Source: Bacillota bacterium
Lineage (GTDB): Bacteria > Bacillota > Clostridia > Acetivibrionales > DTU013
NCBI GenBank assembly: GCA_023435925.1
Contig: JAEZLF010000077.1
Span: 1-24,818 of the forward strand
Direction of reading: 5' to 3'
DNA length: 24,818 bases
A program made the position numbers and the translations under genes. The notes beneath the pieces are model-generated. The model saw nothing but the letters and a program-made list of their open reading frames with translations, was not told the origin of the DNA and ran no database searches. Positions 6,724 to 15,324 of this stretch are shown here, piece after piece. Within the stretch, counting starts at the first letter, position 1. Each line of letters opens with the position of its first letter.

Positions 6724-8451
6724 TCAAATCTTCGGCAGCACAACCGTTACCAGGCAGCCTTTGTTGGCAGCGCTGGTTATTTTCAGGCCGTATTCTTCTC
6801 CAAACCTTGCCTGTATCCGCCTTTCAACATTCGGAAGTCCTATGCTCGTGAGCCCATTGTTAATATACTTTCTGTCCATTATTTTTTGGAGGGTTTCCTG
6901 GTCCATTCCCTGTCCGTTATCCATTACCTCAAGATATATCTTCTCATCCTGTATCCAGGAAGTGATCCGTATTACCTTTTCTTCGCTATGACTGTTAAAT
7001 CCGTGGAAAATGGAATTCTCAACCAGCGGCTGAAGTATGAATTTTAATATCCTGCATTTTTTAGCTTCCGGTTCAAAATCCGCATAAAAATTGATCTGCG
7101 AATTGTATCGTGCATTTTGTATAAAAACATAATCCTCCAAAAAGCTGATTTCATCCTCCAGCACGATGAGGCTTTCCTTAAAATTCGAGCTGTATTTCAT
7201 GAGGCCTATAAAGGAGTCCAGCATTTTCACGATGGAGTCTTCATTCTGGATGATGGCCATCCACCTTATGGTGGATAGAGTGTTGTATATAAAATGCGGG
7301 TTAATCTGTGACTGCAACGCATTTATTTCAAATTCCAGCTTTTCCTGCTCACTTGCTTTGATTTCCTCTATTAATGAATCTATTTCCTCCAGCATCGCAT
7401 TATATCGATACGAAAGCTGTTCGATTTCATAACTTCCTTTTATATCCACAATGGCAACCCGGTTATCCTTATCGGAATAATTCATTTTATTAATCAGTTT
7501 TTTAATAGGATTGCCTATTCTTCTAGTCATAAATAATGCTATTACATAAGTAAACAGGATTACCATCGAAAAAATAGCCAACAGGTATACAAGTGAATGC
7601 CTTATACTGCCTTCAACCTCGGAAAAGGGAATATAAGCTAATAGACTCAAGTTATACAATCCTACTTCATTTTTTATTACTGCATACTTTTTATTATCAA
7701 TGCTTTGAAGCAGATAGCTTCCTTCACCGCGGATATTAACCATTTTCTGCCCAAGCAGGCCTTGAGAGCTTACAATCACATTTCCTTCGGTATCACATAA
7801 CATTATATCACTAAAGGTTTCCTTGCCTATGGATGAAAATATTTCCTGAAAAGCAGCTGACATTATATCTACGACAACAAAGCCTGTAGTGTTTGATTGC
7901 CGTATGTCATATACCTTTTTTACCATAGTTGCCACAGTGCCGTCGTCTGTAAGAGCTTTTCCTATGTCCTTAGATGCAAAACTGATATAAAGGTCTTCTG
8001 CGGAGACTTCTTCCTCCCATCTTTTTATATTGTTTTTCAGGCCGATGCCCCTTTTATTTTCTTTCATGGAGGTGAACCAGCCGTCCATTCTGATAATGGA
8101 AATATTACAGGTATCATTTATTAAGACATTTGAAAAGCTGAGCAGCTCAAAAACCTTATCAATGCTCTTATATGAGTTGTTGTCAATATTATTAAGGTCC
8201 GATATCAGGTAATTCCTCACGTTGGTATCGTTATACAGGGAATTGCATGCCGCAGAGGCATTTGTCAGGACGTTGTATACCGAGTTTTTCGCCTGTAAAA
8301 GTATGATATTTCTGTCGTTTATCAGCTGTTCCTCCGCAGCAGCCTTACTCTGGCTGTAGAAAAAAACACCGACCCCGAAAAAGGGCACAAGGAAAATGAC
8401 TATAAAGTATATCCAAAGCTTACCTGTAAGAGTCTTAAAATACTGTTTCAC
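6724..8451 (-). CDS. Sensor histidine kinase, YesM/LytS type
   Basis: 575 residues. A first membrane helix lies near residues 12-34, followed by an extracytoplasmic sensor region of about 250 residues and a second helix (LLAIFSMVILFTYVIALF). A HAMP-like linker begins with TRRIGNPIKKL. The kinase core has the family's QINPHFIYNTLS box (phospho-acceptor His386), the N box QPLVENSIFHGF, and the G box DNGQGMD. The start is GTG 8451, overlapping the response regulator stop by four bases (GTGA) with GGGAGAG upstream, so the pair is translationally coupled. It diverges from the ABC importer operon, and pairs of this type usually sense extracellular oligosaccharides and switch on the neighbouring importer. 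The ligand is unknown. Confidence 0.93.
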   Translation of the reverse strand: MKQYFKTLTGKLWIYFIVIFLVPFFGVGVFFYSQSKAAAEEQLINDRNIILLQAKNSVYNVLTNASAACNSLYNDTNVRNYLISDLNNIDNNSYKSIDKVFELLSFSNVLINDTCNISIIRMDGWFTSMKENKRGIGLKNNIKRWEEEVSAEDLYISFASKDIGKALTDDGTVATMVKKVYDIRQSNTTGFVVVDIMSAAFQEIFSSIGKETFSDIMLCDTEGNVIVSSQGLLGQKMVNIRGEGSYLLQSIDNKKYAVIKNEVGLYNLSLLAYIPFSEVEGSIRHSLVYLLAIFSMVILFTYVIALFMTRRIGNPIKKLINKMNYSDKDNRVAIVDIKGSYEIEQLSYRYNAMLEEIDSLIEEIKASEQEKLEFEINALQSQINPHFIYNTLSTIRWMAIIQNEDSIVKMLDSFIGLMKYSSNFKESLIVLEDEISFLEDYVFIQNARYNSQINFYADFEPEAKKCRILKFILQPLVENSIFHGFNSHSEEKVIRITSWIQDEKIYLEVMDNGQGMDQETLQKIMDRKYINNGLTSIGLPNVERRIQARFGEEYGLKITSAANKGCLVTVVLPKI

Positions 8452-10034
8452 TGGTTGCTCTCCCTAATCGGAATATGATTTCGTCTGAAGTCTAACGGCG
8501 CCAATCCTGTATGCTTTCTGAAAACCGTGCTGAAATACTGGGAATTGTTGAAGCCACAACTTTCAGATATTTCCTTTATCGTCATGTCGGTACTCCCCAA
8601 TAGTCTTACTGCAGCCTCGACCCTGATCATAATGAGATATTCTATGAAGTTCTTTCCGGTTTGCTCCTTGAAAAGACGGCTAAGATAACAGGAGTTAAAT
8701 TTAAAGAGTCCGGAAACCTTTTCAAGAGTAAGCTCCAGTTTATAATTTTCTCTCATGTAGCCTATAATCTTTGATATTACAGGGTTGATCACAGAAGAGT
8801 CCTTTTCACAGCCTGCCATTGTGCCCAGCATCTCCTTTACAATTTTCTTAAGCCTGGAGATGGTTTTGCAGGCTTCGATCTCCCTGCATTTTAACTCATA
8901 TTCATGAAATGCATTCAAATCAAATAAGTACTTTCTTCTGTAATCTGTTACATATCTGTATATGAAGCTTTTGAAAAACAGCTTGACTTTGTCCTTATCA
9001 TAGTCAGATTTATTGACAATATCAGAAAAAAGCTGATCCAGCGTGTCTCCCAGTAAGGGTTGCGGACTTGACAGAACTTTATCGGCATAGATTTCAAAAA
9101 GCTGCTGCAGGCTTTGACCGATATCTGAAGCACGCGGTGGTGGGGTATTCTCATCTATTATAAATTTCTCCGGCAGGAAAAACATACGATCATAAAGCTT
9201 ATTTAGCCTGATCAGAGCATATTGCATTTTTTCCATATTAATCTGCTTTGTTATGACTGCAAAGCGGCAAAATGCACCTAGATATTTTTTCATAGCATTC
9301 TGAACCGAATTCAAAATGCCTTTCATTTCTTCATTGCCGGCAGCCTGAGAGGGATAGTTATTGGTAAAGGCAAGGAAAAAAAGGTCTTCCTTATAGTGTA
9401 CAATTTCTCCGTTTCCATATCTGGCCATTATATCATCCACCAGGTTTATGACCGACAAATTAAAAATTGAGTCGTTTTTTTCAGCTGTAATCGCATTCTT
9501 GTTCCGGTTTATTTCCATTATTGCAAGGACAGCTTTTTTATGGGACAGGCGCAATCCGTTACTTTCAATGCTCTCAGCGATATACTCCTCCGAAAATTCT
9601 TCTCCTTTTAGCATGGAGGACAGAATGGCTTTCCGGTTTGTATTTTCCTGAATGCCGCTGCTAATGGAGGAATTTTTGTCTTTTACGGATGCTAAAAGCT
9701 TTGATATCTCATTCACATCAATCTTATGCTTAAGAATATAATCATAAGCTCCATACTTCAAGCTTTCTCTTACATAGTCATAGTCGTCGAAGCAGCTGAG
9801 TACAATAAAGGTAGTTTGAAATCCAAAGGCTTTTGCCTTTTTTATCAGTTCCACGCCATTCATGACAGGCATCTTAATATCGGTGAAAACAATATCCGGG
9901 TTATGACTGCGTATGAGCTCGATGGCGTCCTCTCCATTGGAGCATTCCAGTACCTGGTGAGGACCTATTTTGTTAATGAAGGTTTTAATTCCGATGCGAA
10001 TTAAGTTTTCATCGTCCACCAATAGAATCTTCAT
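8448..10034 (-). CDS. AraC-type response regulator, YesN type
   Basis: 528 residues from ATG 10034. The receiver domain (about 1-120) begins KILLVDDENLIRIG and has the phospho-acceptor Asp52 in FTDIKMP plus the switch Lys in YDYILKHK. A middle region of about 270 residues has no recognised motifs. The C-terminal two-helix AraC domain reads LTLEKVSGLFKFNSCYLSRLFK and TIKEISESCGFNNSQYFSTVF. ATG 10034 is preferred over ATG 10052 because GGTGAT precedes it and the protein then begins with the canonical receiver strand. It is co-transcribed with the downstream kinase and faces the ABC importer operon, which it presumably activates when phosphorylated. Confidence 0.92.
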   Translation of the reverse strand: MKILLVDDENLIRIGIKTFINKIGPHQVLECSNGEDAIELIRSHNPDIVFTDIKMPVMNGVELIKKAKAFGFQTTFIVLSCFDDYDYVRESLKYGAYDYILKHKIDVNEISKLLASVKDKNSSISSGIQENTNRKAILSSMLKGEEFSEEYIAESIESNGLRLSHKKAVLAIMEINRNKNAITAEKNDSIFNLSVINLVDDIMARYGNGEIVHYKEDLFFLAFTNNYPSQAAGNEEMKGILNSVQNAMKKYLGAFCRFAVITKQINMEKMQYALIRLNKLYDRMFFLPEKFIIDENTPPPRASDIGQSLQQLFEIYADKVLSSPQPLLGDTLDQLFSDIVNKSDYDKDKVKLFFKSFIYRYVTDYRRKYLFDLNAFHEYELKCREIEACKTISRLKKIVKEMLGTMAGCEKDSSVINPVISKIIGYMRENYKLELTLEKVSGLFKFNSCYLSRLFKEQTGKNFIEYLIMIRVEAAVRLLGSTDMTIKEISESCGFNNSQYFSTVFRKHTGLAPLDFRRNHIPIRESNQ

Positions 10035-10086
10035 CGTATCACCATGCTTCATTGTTTATTTAAAAGACTTGCGTAGTTATTTGTAC

Positions 10087-10115
10087 AATACAATAATATC
10101 TTAAAGATTCTTCAA
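10087..10115 (-). promoter_or_regulatory. Candidate promoter of the two-component operon
   Basis: On the minus strand TTGAAG (10115-10110) and TGTATT (10092-10087) are 17 bp apart, each matching four of six consensus bases. The rest of the 10035-10316 divergent region is very AT-rich. I found no convincing -35 for the importer operon there, as expected for an activator-dependent promoter. Confidence 0.3.
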
Positions 10116-10316
10116 AATCCACTTCTTTATGTTTCCAGGGCCTAATCCGTAAAATTAATATACAAAAGTAAAAAAAATTAATCATGTTAATATATTTGGC
10201 TCTTAAACACTAAAAAAATAAACAAACAGCAAAATATTATTCAACATCACGATTTATTTATAAGCTATTATAAAAGCATCAATCAAGTAAGTAACTAAAG
10301 TAACGAGGGGGTTCAT

Positions 10317-11207
10317 ATGAAGGTATCAGTATCTCGCAGCATCGGACAGAACGAAGCTGCGGTCGCCTGGCTTTTTATATTGCCGAATATTATAGGGTTT
10401 CTTTTTTTTAAAATAATTCCTATAGGAGCGGCTTTTCTATTAAGCTTTTGCGAGTGGAGGCTTCTTGGCAAAATCAAATGGGTCGGGTTTCAGAATTATG
10501 CCGACATGTTCATGGATCCGGTTTTTACACTTTCTATAAAAAACACAGTGATATTTACTGTAATCTCAGTTCCATTGACACTGGCTCTTGCTTTACTGAT
10601 AGCGACTCAATTGAAAAAGAAATCCACTTCCAATGTTATTTTTCGGACAGTATACTTTATACCTTATATTACAACGATAACTGCCGTTGCAACAGTGTGG
10701 ATATGGATTTTCCATCCACAAGGCTTTGTTAACGCTATATTGATGTCAATTGGTATAGAAAACCCTCCTACATGGTTATTAGAAAGCGATCTTGTCATCT
10801 ACGCCCTTTCTATCATAGAGGCATGGCGTTCAGTGGGTTATGCAATGCTGATATATCTGGCAGGATTGCAAAACATACCGGCAGAGCTCTACGAAGCATC
10901 AGAAATTGACGGAGCCAGCGGTATAAACAAATTTCGACATATTACATGGCCAATGCTTACTCCCACAACATTTTTTTTGGTGGTTACAAGCCTGATATTT
11001 ACATTTCAAGCCTTTGACCTGATTTACGCAGTAACGGATGGAGGCCCAGGCACCGCCTCTCATGTGCTAGGCTATTACATTTATAAAACCGGTTTCAAAT
11101 TTTTCAGGATGGGCTATTCAAGTGCTCTTGCCATCTTAATGTCCCTCATAATTATTGTTATTACTCTTATACAATGGAAGGGACAGAAAAATTGGGTTAA
11201 TGAGTAA
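10317..11207 (+). CDS. Sugar ABC transporter permease (CUT1 family, MalF/UgpA-like)
   Basis: 296 residues with six predicted membrane helices, the first at WLFILPNIIGFLFFKIIPIG. The cytoplasmic EAA loop that docks the ATPase reads EASEIDGASGINKFRHITWPML, matching EAAxxDGAxxxxxFxxIxxP. The GGPGTASHVLGYYIY stretch in the last third is typical of UgpA/LacF-like carbohydrate permeases. The start follows GAGGGGG about 6 bases upstream. It is the first gene of an eight-gene operon and pairs with the next gene. No ATPase gene is present nearby, so a shared MsmX-type ATPase elsewhere probably powers uptake. Confidence 0.93.
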   Translation: MKVSVSRSIGQNEAAVAWLFILPNIIGFLFFKIIPIGAAFLLSFCEWRLLGKIKWVGFQNYADMFMDPVFTLSIKNTVIFTVISVPLTLALALLIATQLKKKSTSNVIFRTVYFIPYITTITAVATVWIWIFHPQGFVNAILMSIGIENPPTWLLESDLVIYALSIIEAWRSVGYAMLIYLAGLQNIPAELYEASEIDGASGINKFRHITWPMLTPTTFFLVVTSLIFTFQAFDLIYAVTDGGPGTASHVLGYYIYKTGFKFFRMGYSSALAILMSLIIIVITLIQWKGQKNWVNE

Positions 11208-11232
11208 ACTAAAATGATAAGAAGGTGTACTT

Positions 11233-12069
11233 ATGTCAACGGATAGAATAATTAAAACCTCGTCAAAAACAATTAGATTTATATTGTTGGCCATATTCGC
11301 TTTTGCAATGTTTATACCGTTTTACTGGCTCATTATATCTTCTTTCAAGACAGAAAGTGAGATTTTTACAGTCCCGGTAAAGTGGCTTCCTGATTCGCTT
11401 TATCTGGGAAATTACATTAATGCTTTTACAGCAGCACCGTTTCACATTTACTACTTTAACAGCATCAAAATCTGTGTAATAAGAATTCTTGGATGCCTCT
11501 TCGTCAGCTCACTAACTGCATTCGCTTTTGCAAAGCTGAGATTTAAAGGCAAAAACCAGCTCTTTCTTGTTTATCTTGCTACAATTATGTTGCCCGGACA
11601 GGTTACCATTGTACCAACCTATCTTCTCATGTCAAAGCTGGGCTGGAACAATACTCATCTTCCGTTGACAGTTGTGTTATTTTTTGATGCTTATGTAGTA
11701 TTTATGCTTAGACAATTTTTCGTTACGATTCCCGATTCTATTCTGGAAGCTGCAAAAATTGACGGAGCAAGCTATTTTAAGATTTTTATTTCCATAATAC
11801 TGCCGGTATCCAAGTCGGCACTATCTTCAATGGCAATCCTGCTTTTCATATGGAGCTGGAACGATGTACTGGGACCGCTGATTTTTATCAACACTCAGGA
11901 TCTTCTTCCGATATCGCTTGGTATGAATGTTTTCAAAACAAGGTATAATACACGTTACGGGCCGCTTTTTGCCGCTTCGGCCATATCACAGATACCCATG
12001 TTGATCATTTATATATCAGGGCAGAAGTATTTTGAACAGGGTATAGCAACTTCTGGAATAAAAGGCTAG
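11233..12069 (+). CDS. Sugar ABC transporter permease (CUT1 family, MalG/UgpE-like)
   Basis: 278 residues with about six membrane helices. The N-terminus contains FAMFIPFYWLIISSFKTESEIF, a typical MalG-type first helix plus the SFK motif. The EAA loop is EAAKIDGASYFKIFISIILP. It ends with the short polar QGIATSGIKG tail common to these permeases, consistent with a complete protein. It lies 25 bp after the first permease, with AGAAGGTG before the ATG, and forms the membrane heterodimer with it. Confidence 0.93.
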   Translation: MSTDRIIKTSSKTIRFILLAIFAFAMFIPFYWLIISSFKTESEIFTVPVKWLPDSLYLGNYINAFTAAPFHIYYFNSIKICVIRILGCLFVSSLTAFAFAKLRFKGKNQLFLVYLATIMLPGQVTIVPTYLLMSKLGWNNTHLPLTVVLFFDAYVVFMLRQFFVTIPDSILEAAKIDGASYFKIFISIILPVSKSALSSMAILLFIWSWNDVLGPLIFINTQDLLPISLGMNVFKTRYNTRYGPLFAASAISQIPMLIIYISGQKYFEQGIATSGIKG

Positions 12070-12156
12070 GAGGTGATGAGTGAATTGATAATGCTCTGAA
12101 TATTACATCCAAGGGTAAAGCATAAAGAAGATACTAATTATTATTAGGAGGTCATT

Positions 12157-13560
12157 ATGAAAAAAGTATTTGCAATTACCATGTGCATGATTTTCCTCAT
12201 AACCGCTTTTTCTGCGTGTGGTAGTAGTAACAATCAATCCAGTGGCAACCAGGAAACAACAACCGCTTCTCAGACAAATGCAGCTTCCCAGACAGATGGA
12301 ACTCAGGCAGAAAAGAAGCCAAGTGATTATAGTGGAAAAGTGACATTCTGTATCGACACAGGAGAAAGATTTGAAGAAGAGTTCCGTAAGCCATTTAATG
12401 AAATCTATCCTAATATCGAGATAGAAACTGTTGAGGCACCCCCTGAGGAAAGATTCGAAAAACTTATGGTTATGCTTGCTAGTAGAACAGGACCTGATGT
12501 TTTAAAGGTTGAACAGTCTTACTACAACCAGCTGGTTCCTTCAGGGTATATGTATTCTCTGGACGACCTGGTAGAAGCGGACCCCGATATTGATTATTCA
12601 ATGTTTGACGATAATGGTATCAATTATTATAAATCCTTTGATGGAAAAGCTTATTCTATACCTATTTCTCCATATCACAAATTACTTTTCTTCAATAAAA
12701 AGACCTTTGATAAATATGGCGTTGAATACCCTTATCATGGTATGACTATGGAACAGCTACTTGACAAGGCAAGAGAATTGAACAAGAAGATCATCGCAGC
12801 CGGTGATGACAAAAAAGACATGAGACCCTTCTGTCAGTGGGAAATTCATATTGAACCCCTTACAGGAGCCATGGGAGTCAACTTCTATAATGCGGAAACC
12901 ATAGAGTCGAATATCAGTGATCCCAAAGTTCAGAAAGCAATTAAATTCTGGTCGGATCTCTGGAATGAAAACTTGATGATTACCAAGGAAGAGGCAAAAG
13001 CAAAAGGGTATGGAGATACCTACAAACTATTCGTTCAGGGTCAATATCCGATGATCATCGAGAATTCATGGATTATCGGCATGCCGGGAAATCCTGAGAT
13101 ATCGGATCTGGAATATAAGGGTGTATATGATGCCATACCCATACCTCATTTTGAGGGTGAGGCACAGGTACAGCCTCCGGTCACATATCTTGGAATCGGA
13201 ATGTCAAAGGACGTCAAGGATCCCGAGGTAGCTTTCCAGGTTTTGAAGTTCGGAGCAAAGTACTGGTACGATAATATCTCAAAAGCAACCAGTTCGTACA
13301 ATCCTAGTGCTTATAAGGAATCTGAGAACAACAAGGTCCTGACCAGCTCTGACTATTTCCCCGGCTACAAGTACATTCTGGATGAGGAAGCCATGAGCAA
13401 CCCGCCTTATATAGCTGAAATACATGATGAAATCGTATGGACCGCAATAAAGGATGTTACCAGTGAAGCCGCAATAAAGAAGACGCCTTTTGACCAGGTA
13501 GTAGCCCAGATTGAAAAAGCTACGACAGCAGTTCTGGAAAGGTATAAAAAAAGCAAGTAA
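12157..13560 (+). CDS. Extracellular solute-binding lipoprotein of the sugar ABC importer
   Basis: 467 residues. A Lys-Lys start and hydrophobic stretch end in the lipobox TAFSAC with lipidated Cys21. A Ser/Asn/Gln/Thr-rich linker to about residue 55 tethers the domain to the membrane. The mature part is a family 1 (MalE-like) binding protein, seen in SRTGPDVLKVEQSYYNQLVPSG, YSIPISPYHKLLFFNKKTFDKYG and QGQYPMIIENSWIIG. AGGAGG precedes the ATG. It follows the permeases by 87 bp, and a stem-loop after its stop may raise its transcript level over the hydrolase genes. The ligand is presumably the oligosaccharide attacked by the downstream GH9-like and GH38 enzymes. Confidence 0.93.
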   Translation: MKKVFAITMCMIFLITAFSACGSSNNQSSGNQETTTASQTNAASQTDGTQAEKKPSDYSGKVTFCIDTGERFEEEFRKPFNEIYPNIEIETVEAPPEERFEKLMVMLASRTGPDVLKVEQSYYNQLVPSGYMYSLDDLVEADPDIDYSMFDDNGINYYKSFDGKAYSIPISPYHKLLFFNKKTFDKYGVEYPYHGMTMEQLLDKARELNKKIIAAGDDKKDMRPFCQWEIHIEPLTGAMGVNFYNAETIESNISDPKVQKAIKFWSDLWNENLMITKEEAKAKGYGDTYKLFVQGQYPMIIENSWIIGMPGNPEISDLEYKGVYDAIPIPHFEGEAQVQPPVTYLGIGMSKDVKDPEVAFQVLKFGAKYWYDNISKATSSYNPSAYKESENNKVLTSSDYFPGYKYILDEEAMSNPPYIAEIHDEIVWTAIKDVTSEAAIKKTPFDQVVAQIEKATTAVLERYKKSK

Positions 13561-13574
13561 TATAAATTGATGCC

Positions 13575-13616
13575 GGAGGGGCTGTGAGAAGGAACTCTCT
13601 TTTGAACAGCCCTTTC
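13575..13616 (+). promoter_or_regulatory. Intercistronic stem-loop after the binding-protein gene
   Basis: GGAGGGGCTGT (13575-13585) pairs with ACAGCCCTTTC (13606-13616), 11 pairs including two G-U, around a 20-base loop that itself contains GAG...CTC. Only a short U-run is present. It is more likely an mRNA-stabilising or partial-termination hairpin than a full terminator, as often follows binding-protein genes. Confidence 0.5.
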
Positions 13617-13648
13617 CATATATAGACTACTTTTAAGGAGCTACTTTT

Positions 13649-15313
13649 ATGAAAACACAGATTTTTATGAACCATATAGGTTTCCTGCCGCAGGGAGAAA
13701 AACATTTTGTCATAAAGCACCCAAGATCAATGGAGTTTACAGTCATCAACCGGTGGGGCAATAGAATAGTGTTTAACGGAAGGTTGAAGGCCTATTACGG
13801 AGGTGATCTTGACGAGGCATTCGTTGGTGACTTCAGTAATGTAACTGAAGAAGGGACTTATCTTATCAAATGTGCAGATACAGTTTCGAGGATCATTGTT
13901 ATTCACAAAAAACCTTACGAGATGGCTATGCGCACCATATATAACTATTATCCTACTCAGAGGTGTGGAGACAGCAGCACCGGCTGGAATTCCCCTTGCC
14001 ATCTGAAACCCGCCCAAGATATAAATACCGGGGAAATGAAAGATATGTCAGGCGGCTGGCATCAATCCTGCGATACAAGAAAATGGATGTACGGGACGAC
14101 AGTAGGACTTATGGCCCTTCCTGAGCTAGGCCGGTATAAGCCGTTGAAGAAATGGGAAAACGGAAAGGTTGCAGAAGAAATAAAATGGGGAAACCGATAC
14201 TTCCACAAGATGGTCCGCAAGGACGGAGGATTGATGGATTTTATATCCATTCCCAATGACTGGGATGACCACATCACAAGGCAGTTGAACTCCGATGATG
14301 CATCCTTTATGACAACCTTCACTATGATTTCGGGCCAGTGCAACGCCGCAATTTACTTTAAGGAAGAGGATCCTCAGTATGCAGCCCAATGTCTGGATTA
14401 TGCACTGAAGCTCTGGGCATACGCAAACAGCAGCAAAATGAAGGACGAATATAATGTAAGAGCATTTAAATATCACGAATACCTCCCTTATTTATATAGG
14501 AAAAGCCGCAGGGATACATCTTGCTATTATGGAGATAAGCTCTTTGCTGCAATGATGCTTTATAAGGCTACCGGCAGCAAAAGCTTTCTTGAGGAAGCCT
14601 CAGCAACCGCGGACAGTTACTGCAGTCTGCAGGTAGGGGGAAATGTGGAAGAGAATATTGCAGCAGCCTGCTTCTGGCTGGATGACAAAAAAGCGGAACT
14701 GAGCACAGCCTTTGCTGTAGGCTCTTGGGGACCTATAGGATTGTGTATGCTTGTTGAAGAGCTGCAGTCCGGCGACAACAGAAATGTTTGGTTGAATACT
14801 ATCAGAAATATCGCCCGGCAGCTGACGTTATGCTCCGAAAAAAACCCGTGGGGACTTATTCCCTGTTACTGGTTTATGGATGATAAGGACGGCGGCAGAA
14901 AAGGCGGCAGCCTTTACTATAAGTACTTCTTATATGAAATTAAAACGGTTGTCGGCATTAACTATGATTTACTGCATAGAGCGCTTTTCCTTTTGAAAAG
15001 TGCCAAGTATACCGGCTTTGAAGATAAATGCAGGGAAGTTGCATTCAGGCAGGTAGACTGGGTATTAGGCTGTAATCCTTTAGATGCCAGCTTCTGTGAA
15101 GGCGTTGGATATAATCAACAACAAACGCTTATCAATGGTGATGAGTTTATACCGCCGGTACCCCAGATAACTGGTGCCGTACAATTGGGAATGGGGTGCG
15201 TGCCGGGTACGGATACTCCTAATATTGATCTGGACACGGTCACATGTGAGTATGATATGCCGTGTACGTCATTATTAATGTGGACCATAAAAGAAATGCT
15301 TGAGTGTGAATAA
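13649..15313 (+). CDS. Cytoplasmic GH9-like glycoside hydrolase with N-terminal Ig-like domain
   Basis: 554 residues and no signal peptide. The first roughly 90 residues (NHIGFLPQGEKHFVI, later GTYLIKC) match the CelD-type immunoglobulin-like domain that precedes many GH9 modules. The (alpha/alpha)6 catalytic part shows MSGGWHQSCDTRKW where GH9 enzymes have GGWxDAGDxxKY. The second Asp (Asp142, the catalytic base) is kept, but the first is Gln139. Near the C-terminus WVLGCNPLDASFCEGVG matches the GH9 LGxNPxxxSYVTG signature, and Glu534 in VTCEYD aligns with the acid catalyst of NEVAxxYN. GH9 enzymes invert beta-glycosidic bonds. A cytoplasmic copy between a binding protein and a GH38 gene suggests an exo-acting enzyme on imported oligosaccharides rather than a cellulase. 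Preceded by AAGGAG. Confidence 0.8.
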   Translation: MKTQIFMNHIGFLPQGEKHFVIKHPRSMEFTVINRWGNRIVFNGRLKAYYGGDLDEAFVGDFSNVTEEGTYLIKCADTVSRIIVIHKKPYEMAMRTIYNYYPTQRCGDSSTGWNSPCHLKPAQDINTGEMKDMSGGWHQSCDTRKWMYGTTVGLMALPELGRYKPLKKWENGKVAEEIKWGNRYFHKMVRKDGGLMDFISIPNDWDDHITRQLNSDDASFMTTFTMISGQCNAAIYFKEEDPQYAAQCLDYALKLWAYANSSKMKDEYNVRAFKYHEYLPYLYRKSRRDTSCYYGDKLFAAMMLYKATGSKSFLEEASATADSYCSLQVGGNVEENIAAACFWLDDKKAELSTAFAVGSWGPIGLCMLVEELQSGDNRNVWLNTIRNIARQLTLCSEKNPWGLIPCYWFMDDKDGGRKGGSLYYKYFLYEIKTVVGINYDLLHRALFLLKSAKYTGFEDKCREVAFRQVDWVLGCNPLDASFCEGVGYNQQQTLINGDEFIPPVPQITGAVQLGMGCVPGTDTPNIDLDTVTCEYDMPCTSLLMWTIKEMLECE

Positions 15314-15324
15314 GGAGAATCTTC

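Noticed and set aside
10151..10182. AAAATTAAT repeated 23 bp apart in the YesN/importer divergent region
   Set aside because: The surrounding DNA is so AT-rich that this match carries little weight.
12076..12099. A seven-residue frame after the second permease, beside an AGGAGGTG sequence
   Set aside because: The ATG is only about two bases from the ribosome-site-like sequence, and the peptide shows no leader-like content; it is treated as non-coding.
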